From positions 51,376,321 to 51,440,320 of the forward strand of contig CM047808.1 in the NCBI GenBank assembly GCA_026214975.1: 64,000 bases of DNA, written 5' to 3'. How positions within the stretch are numbered: the stretch's first letter is position 1; each line of letters begins with the position of its first letter. The notes beneath the pieces were generated by a model. It ran no database searches, was not told the DNA's origin, and saw nothing but the letters and a program-made list of their open reading frames with translations. Shown here one piece after another: positions 58,659 through 64,000 of the stretch. The position numbers and the translations under genes were made by a program. Origin of the DNA: Gentiana macrophylla (taxonomy: Eukaryota > Streptophyta > Magnoliopsida > Gentianales > Gentianaceae).

Positions 58659-60218
58659 CTAGTGGTTTCCCTGGTGGGAAGGACCACTAACTTGAGTACC
58701 ACTTCTGAGGTTCATTGCACTGGCCTCCTCTCTACCGTATGGAATTGAAGGTACGAGGTCAGTACATTTTCCATTGTTCAAATCGGTTTGAGCGACTTGA
58801 CCACCCTTTGGATTTTTCTCAGTGAAACTGGGCAGTTGCCCTGGGGGTCGAGAAGCTAACTGTTCAGCCAACTGCCCGATTTGCCTCTCAAGATTTTTCA
58901 TTGATCTATTTTGCTCCTCCCTAAAGGAATCCCATTGAGCTTTGATATCACTTGAGTATGAGGGCCTTGAGAGTTTTGGAGATCTGCGAATAAATTTGTT
59001 GGGCCGACTTTGAGCAATGAGGATTAGAATTGGCGGGCCAATTTCGATTGAATCTTTGAGTAGGATTGGAAAAATTTTGAGTTTTGGTTCTGATTAAAAC
59101 CAGGGTTTCTATTGAAATTTTGATTCGAATTAAAATCGAATTAGGATTGAAACTAGAAGATTGATTAAATCCATGGCTTTGGAAATTATTTCGGCGAGAA
59201 ACTTGATTAGACCTTTGGTTGTTACGGGCATAGAATGCATTCACTCAAAGATTCTGCCCGTTCATAGGACAGAATTTAGATGTGTGCCCCACCTCGTCAC
59301 AATTCTGACATGTGACTTGATTACACTGTCCATAATCATGAACAGCATTCACTTGATAAGGTGCAGGGGATTAAATTGACACCGCCATTCATATGGCATC
59401 TTCAACGATAGTTTTTCGCGATCTGAGAACACGAGGGTTCTGCGGAAAAACAGCAGTTTGATTTACCGTATTTGAAACTTGAGATGCTGCCATCTGCTTC
59501 TGCAGCATGGCGATCAAACTTTGCATGTTTACCTCTTCTACCTTAGGAGGAGGAGGAGGTGCTTGAATGGCTTGATAAGAGGCGAGTTGTACTTTGCAAT
59601 GTCCTCAAACAAAGTGCCCATCCCTCTTGAGCGTTTTCTTAAACGCCCCACGGATGAACTATTGACCATGCCTTTCGTAAGCTCGGTCAATCCACTAAAG
59701 AATGTGTTGACTTGCCTCTGCAGTGGCAAGCCATGGTGGGGACACTTTCTAAGCAGAGATTTGAATCTTTTCCAACAATCGAAGAAGGATTCATTCTCTT
59801 TCTGGTAGAAAGTGAAAATCTCGTTCAAACACTCAATGCTTTTTTAAGGTGGGAAGTATTGACTCAAGAACTCCTTTTCGAGTTCAGCCCAGGTGGTAAT
59901 TGATTCAGAGGGGAGAGAAGTATACCACTCCTTCGCTTCTCCCTTTAGAGAAAATGGAAAAAGTTTCAGTTTGATGGCATCCTTACTTACTCCTTGGATG
60001 CGTGTGGTGCCGCATATCTCCAAGAATGTATGCAAGTGAGTGTGTGGATTCTCTGACTGGTAACCGTGGAAAATAGATGCATGCTGCATCATCTGAATAA
60101 GTCCCGGCCTTAGCTCGAAGGTCTGTGCAGTGATGGCTGGAATGACAATAGCCGGGTTGACTGTGACTGCGCCAGGCATGGCGTAGTCTGCCAAAGTACG
60201 TCTATCATGAGCAGCCAT
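58659..60218 (-). pseudogene. Gag of A2
   Basis: The likely ATG is at 60218 (AAHDRRTLADYAMPGA). LRPGLIQMMQHASIFHGYQS and GEAKEWYTSLPSESITTWAE are classic Athila capsid motifs. The frame breaks near 59850, continuing at 59828 (FFDCWKRFKSLLRKCPHHGL). Later a zinc knuckle CX2CX4HX4C (CQNCDEVGHTSKFC, about 59270-59311) is encoded in yet another frame. The end is 58901-58659 (MKNLERQIGQLAEQL, ASAMNLRSGTQ), stopping with TAG at 58659-58661. Three or more frameshifts inactivate it. Confidence 0.92.
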
Positions 60219-60507
60219 TATTACAAAATCAGTGATCTCCTTGGCTAACTGATCCTCAAGATCTTGCTCGGCTCTGCCTGCTAGAACCGCAGAACGGAAG
60301 ATCCGCCTGTTTGGACGGACTACGGTTCGCCGGGTCGTGGGTGTATAGTAACGGTCCTTTTGACTCGAGTTTGCATAAACCGGACCAAAAACAAGTGAAA
60401 GCAACCTAAAGACTAAGAATTTAAAAACCTAAACTAAAAATTAAATCCTAAGAAAAGAAAAGAAAGGAAAGGAAGAAAAGGAAATAGGATTATTAAGGGA
60501 AAAGATG

Positions 60508-60715
60508 AAACAGACGGGCGTCCAAAGGTTTGGACGGGCGTCTGCCCAACTTTTGGACTGGACGGGCGTTCGGTTGCCCAACCGCTCGTCCGGTCTTCAG
60601 AAAACTTGAACGGGCGTCCAAATTTTATGGACGCTCGTCTAAGTGGGTGAAAACGATACAGGAATGAAAATTTTCCAGCGGACGGGCGTCCAAGATCCTA
60701 GACGCCCGTTTGGTA
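60508..60715 (-). repeat. GGACGGGCGTCC motif cluster in the 5' leader of A2
   Basis: About nine variants (AGACGGGCGTCC 60513, GGACGGGCGTCT, GGACGGGCGTTC, CGCTCGTCCGG, AACGGGCGTCC, GGACGCTCGTCT, GGACGGGCGTCC, AGACGCCCGTTT) lie between the priming site and gag. Confidence 0.88.
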
Positions 60716-60957
60716 GCGGGAAAACTCGAACAGATGTAGAAAACGAAGCAGGAATGGAAGGGGGTAAGGAAAAACAGAGAGAAGAACAGAGGCAGAAAGA
60801 TAGAAGAAAACTAATCACAAGAGAAAGAAGAACCTTAAACCCTAAACCAAAAACCCTAATATCCTTAATAACCTAAACTATTATCAACTAAAAACAGGAA
60901 TTGAAACGAAAATAAAAACAAGAAAAACGAAAAACAAAAACTAGACAACCGTTCGGT

Positions 60958-60975
60958 TCCCCGGCAACGGCGCCA
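60958..60975 (-). other. Primer binding site of A2 (tRNA-Asp)
   Basis: Minus-strand TGGCGCCGTTGCCGGGGA is complementary to the 18-base 3' end of plant tRNA-Asp. It lies six bases inside the 5' LTR (60982). tRNA-Asp priming is characteristic of Athila elements. Confidence 0.92.
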
Positions 60976-60981
60976 AAAACT

Positions 60982-62514
60982 TGTCACGGATTTATGCAAT
61001 GCAAAATATAACACATAATAAATATTTATAAATCCGGTTTCCCTCAAGTATAAGGATCATAGTATAGAGGTTGATACCGGGTTGATATTACGGGGAACTG
61101 GCGATTGCTAACCCTAGTTTTTGTCTCACTAAATTATGTCACGAAAAACTAATCTAAACAGCGGATAAAACTAAACGAAACAGAAAATAAACTTAACTAA
61201 AACGTAAAACTGGACAGAAGATATGATCTAATGCCAGGAAAGATACGGGTTGCGAACTATTAAACTAAAACTAAACCTAGTATGCAATAAAGGAAATTGA
61301 TTAACTAAACAATTCAAGTTCTAAGGGATTTGATCAAATTATAACGAGCAAACGAGCAATTGATCAACCTATCCTATCAACATTCAATTCCAATTCAGAT
61401 TATTTCGTGATTTCTAACCAAGTTGTGATTCACCTAACCAAGGTATGAACTCCTAATTTCTTAGACAAGTTCTCCTATCAATCTTTTATCGTTCGATCTA
61501 AAGATTAATGCTTTCAAATCAAGGTGTGAAATCTCTCAATTTCTAACCTAGAAATCTAACCTAATAACTCTCGTTAATTAGATTTAAGATCTATTCTTTA
61601 TCATGGTGATCTAAAGTTTAATATGATTTTCATCAAAATAAACAATCAACAAGCAACGATCTTTCGATATGAATTGCAATAAACATCATAAACACGATAT
61701 AAGAAACAGCTTGAATTAAATACTCAGAAAATAATCAAGAACGGAACTGAATTGTTGAGTTGGACGGCTTCACAACGCTCGTTCAAGGCTTTTAGCCTCT
61801 AAGCATTCTCTTGAAACTTGGAATTGCAGGAAAAGCTAACATAAAACTACCTACTTTTAATCTAGAATTTGGAGCATAAAAACTGGAATAAAAGAAGTAA
61901 AAACGCAGCCTAAAGCCGCCCCTAGGTTTAGGGTTTCGAGTATTATGGAATTGGTATATCATATATGGAGAAAACAGCTGCTATTTATAGAGTCTTGAGT
62001 CGGTTCGCCAAAGTCGGTCGAAGGACGCTCGTTCGGTTTGCCCTGGACTCGCTCAGACGCCCGTCCACTTCAGCGTCCAAACTCTCTGTATCAAAATCGC
62101 ACCTCCGGACGCCCGTTCACTCAATCAAACGCCCGTCCACTCTGGACGGGACCTAGACGCCAGTTCAATATGATCGAATTCTGATTTCTTGATCTTTATC
62201 TCTTTTTCTCTATCCCATTCCTTCATTATCTCTTTTATCATCAATTAGCTCGAACTTAATCAAATTTTGATCATCTTTTGAGCCTCAAACATTTATCTAT
62301 AACACATAAAAATATCGCAAAATGTAATAATGCCCAATTAAACATAAAATCACAATTAAAACACCAAAATCAACCAATTTTGCGATTAACTCGTTAAAAA
62401 CCTCATTTACTCAATACTTCCGTTAAACACTCGTTTCTTATGCAATTCTATACGAATATGAGGGAAAATCTCATAGAATATAGCGTTATAAATCGTATAA
62501 ATTCACCCTTAACA
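60982..62514 (-). repeat. 5' LTR of A2
   Basis: 1533 bp. The minus-strand TATA box CTATAAATAG is at 61981-61990, with the motif cluster at 62023-62155. Relative to the 3' LTR it lacks 21 bases, equal to one motif unit. Confidence 0.95.
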
Positions 62515-62519
62515 ATAGT

Positions 62520-62960
62520 TATTGGTGAAGGACAAGCAACTTAGGGATTTTTGTAACATCTACATCAAAGATCTCTAGTGAATTACCTCCAACATCATAG
62601 GAGAAGAGTGGACTGACAGGATTACACCACCTGGAACCACTATAAAATTTGTCTACTTACTTTCTGCATTTATATTCTGCATATAGTTTATATAACACAT
62701 CAATCTACTGAATCTAGCAACTGAATTCACACACATACACTACTGAGTATCTAATATTTGGTATCATATTTAACAACAAGTAATAAGGCTTAATTTTGAC
62801 ATATTTCCGCTGCACAAATTCAGTAAACTCAACGATCGGTGAGACTATCAAGTATCAAGAAGTCTTGAAGTTCTTGAGTTTGTTAACTCCAAAAGCTTTA
62901 AGTGTTAAGTTTATTCACCCCCCCTCTAAACTTAACCAAAGCCTTTTGAAGGGACCAACA
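62520..62960 (+). repeat. 3' part of the LTR of element D2
   Basis: It continues the LTR cut at 46394 and ends GGGACCAACA. It aligns with the end of the D1 LTR (CATAGGAGAAGAGTGGA, TTCACCCCCCCT). Confidence 0.8.
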
Positions 62961-62976
62961 ATTGGTATCGGAGCAG
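62961..62976 (+). other. Primer binding site of D2
   Basis: ATTGGTATCGGAGCAG is close to the initiator tRNA-Met complement TTGGTATCAGAGC, with one mismatch. Confidence 0.8.
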
Positions 62977-63066
62977 TGCTTCTGTTCTGAAGTAATCCTA
63001 CTTGTTGTGCTTGTGAAAATACTTTGAAAACTTTTTCAAATTACTGATTTTCAAAGCTTTGCATCA

Positions 63067-64000
63067 TGGATAACAACCAGTATGCTAGAACAATGTTGAT
63101 GTGTTCTTTAGATCATTTTGATGAGTATAAACGCCGTATGCAGGCTTATCTACGCTGCAACACATGATGAAATGATGGATACACTGACAGATGGACCACT
63201 GGAAATTACCAAGTCAGTAACAGTGGGAGATGAGACACAGTACATTCCAAAACCGAAAAGGGAATGGACTGGTGAAGATTGAAAAAGAGCAAATCTCAAC
63301 AATATTGCCATTGACATCATATATAGAACTTTGGATAGCAATATGTATATGAAGGTGAAAGATTGCAAGACTGCAAAGGAACTTTGGGATAAGTTGCAAT
63401 TAATCTATGAAGGCATTGATGCAATCAAAAAGAACAAGATCAGTGTATCAAAGAAGAAGTTCCAGGAGTTCAAGATGAAACCAAATGAAACCATTGAACA
63501 AATGGAATCAAGATTCAATGCAATCATGGATGAAATCACCCTACTGAGTGTGAAGTACTCACAGGAAGAAATCAACTCAAAAATCTTGGAAGCATTACCT
63601 GCAAAAGAAGTTTGGGAGATGAAGGTGACTACCATAGAAGAAATGAGGAGTTTGCATGAATAAGACACCTTCAAACTGTTTTCAGATCTTAAGGCCTATG
63701 AATTTAGCAAAAAGCTTGTGCCTGAAACTGAAAAAGAAGAGCCAAAAGACCACTGCATTGGCTGCTTCACATCAAGAAGAGACATTAGGGGCTCAAGATG
63801 ATCTACTGGATGAGATGCAAGAGCAGATTGCCCTACAGAGCAAGAAAATCAGGATGATGAAAAATGGAAAGGGTTCTCCAAGGAATTTCACAAAGAAATT
63901 CAGTGAAAAGAACAACGATCGAAGAATCAAAGAAAGATAATGATTACTTGTGCTATCATTGCAAGAAGCCAGGACACTTCAAACCTGATTGTCCTGAATT
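63067..64000 (+). pseudogene. Gag of element D2 (cut by window end)
   Basis: ATG at 63067 opens DNNQYARTMLMCSLDHFDEY. A frameshift near 63150 and stops at about 63281 and 63661 break the frame. The middle reads RTLDSNMYMKVKDCKTAKEL and IEQMESRFNAIMDEITLLSV, parallel to the D1 gag. An intact zinc knuckle CX2CX4HX4C (CYHCKKPGHFKPDC, about 63949-63990) ends the window. The rest of the element lies beyond it. Confidence 0.87.

Larger units (their letters stand above)
46395..62514 (-). mobile_element. Athila-like Ty3/gypsy element A2, complete structure (16.1 kb)
   Basis: LTRs at 46395-47947 and 60982-62514 begin TGTCACGGAT and end TTAACA on the plus strand. They are flanked by the exact duplication ATAGT (46390-46394, 62515-62519). 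A tRNA-Asp priming site lies inside the right LTR and a purine tract inside the left, so transcription is on the minus strand. Gene order is gag, protease, RT, RNase H, integrase, env-like, as in Athila. All genes are broken, and a solo LTR (56466-58183) lies in the protease region. Confidence 0.96.

Noticed and set aside
45152..62960. Treating the D2 LTR as the ordinary 3' LTR of D1
   Set aside because: Its middle does not match the D1 5' LTR, and it is followed by a priming site and a new gag, so it is at least the 5' LTR of D2.

Overview
This window is plant nuclear DNA, almost certainly from a eudicot. It is intergenic heterochromatin-like sequence made of nested retrotransposons and DNA transposons around one recognisable host gene. 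The evidence is eukaryotic TATA boxes and GT-AG introns, priming sites complementary to initiator tRNA-Met and tRNA-Asp, Athila-type Ty3/gypsy and several Ty1/copia elements, CACTA transposon ends, and a plant-specific VQ-motif gene. I cannot name the species.

Layout. 1-3240: 3' part of a minus-strand Athila-like element (A1) with an LTR end, a polypurine tract and a broken env-like gene. 3958-19059: a complete but decayed plus-strand copia element (B; 1.78-kb LTRs, TSD AAATA). A 6055-bp CACTA element (6737-12791, TSD GAT) sits inside it and carries five exons of a protein phosphatase 2A scaffold (A) subunit gene. 21739-22311: an intact, intronless VQ-motif protein gene. 23139-24615: a solo LTR (TSD GTAAA). 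About 24820-33849: copia element E, with copia element F (25256-30188, TSD TACAC) inserted in its gag and its RNase H cut at 33850 by the start of a CACTA-like element made of GTGAT/ATCAC repeats. 35920-45151: SIRE-like copia element D1 with gag, pol and an extra 3' gene. 45152 to the window end: a related element, D2, whose 5' LTR is split by a complete 16.1-kb minus-strand Athila-like element (A2; 46395-62514, TSD ATAGT). A2 in turn carries a solo copia LTR (56466-58183, TSD TGAAC).

Exact target-site duplications, which I read by eye, give the insertion order: CACTA after B, F after E, A2 after D2, solo LTR after A2. Nearly every transposon gene is broken by stops or frameshifts. The most notable observations are the captured PP2A-A exons with open frames and intact splice sites; A2, whose two LTRs are almost identical although its genes are decayed; clusters of a GGACGGGCGTCC-like motif beside TATA boxes both in the A2 LTR and upstream of its env-like gene; and a row of stem-loops at the A2 gag-pol junction.
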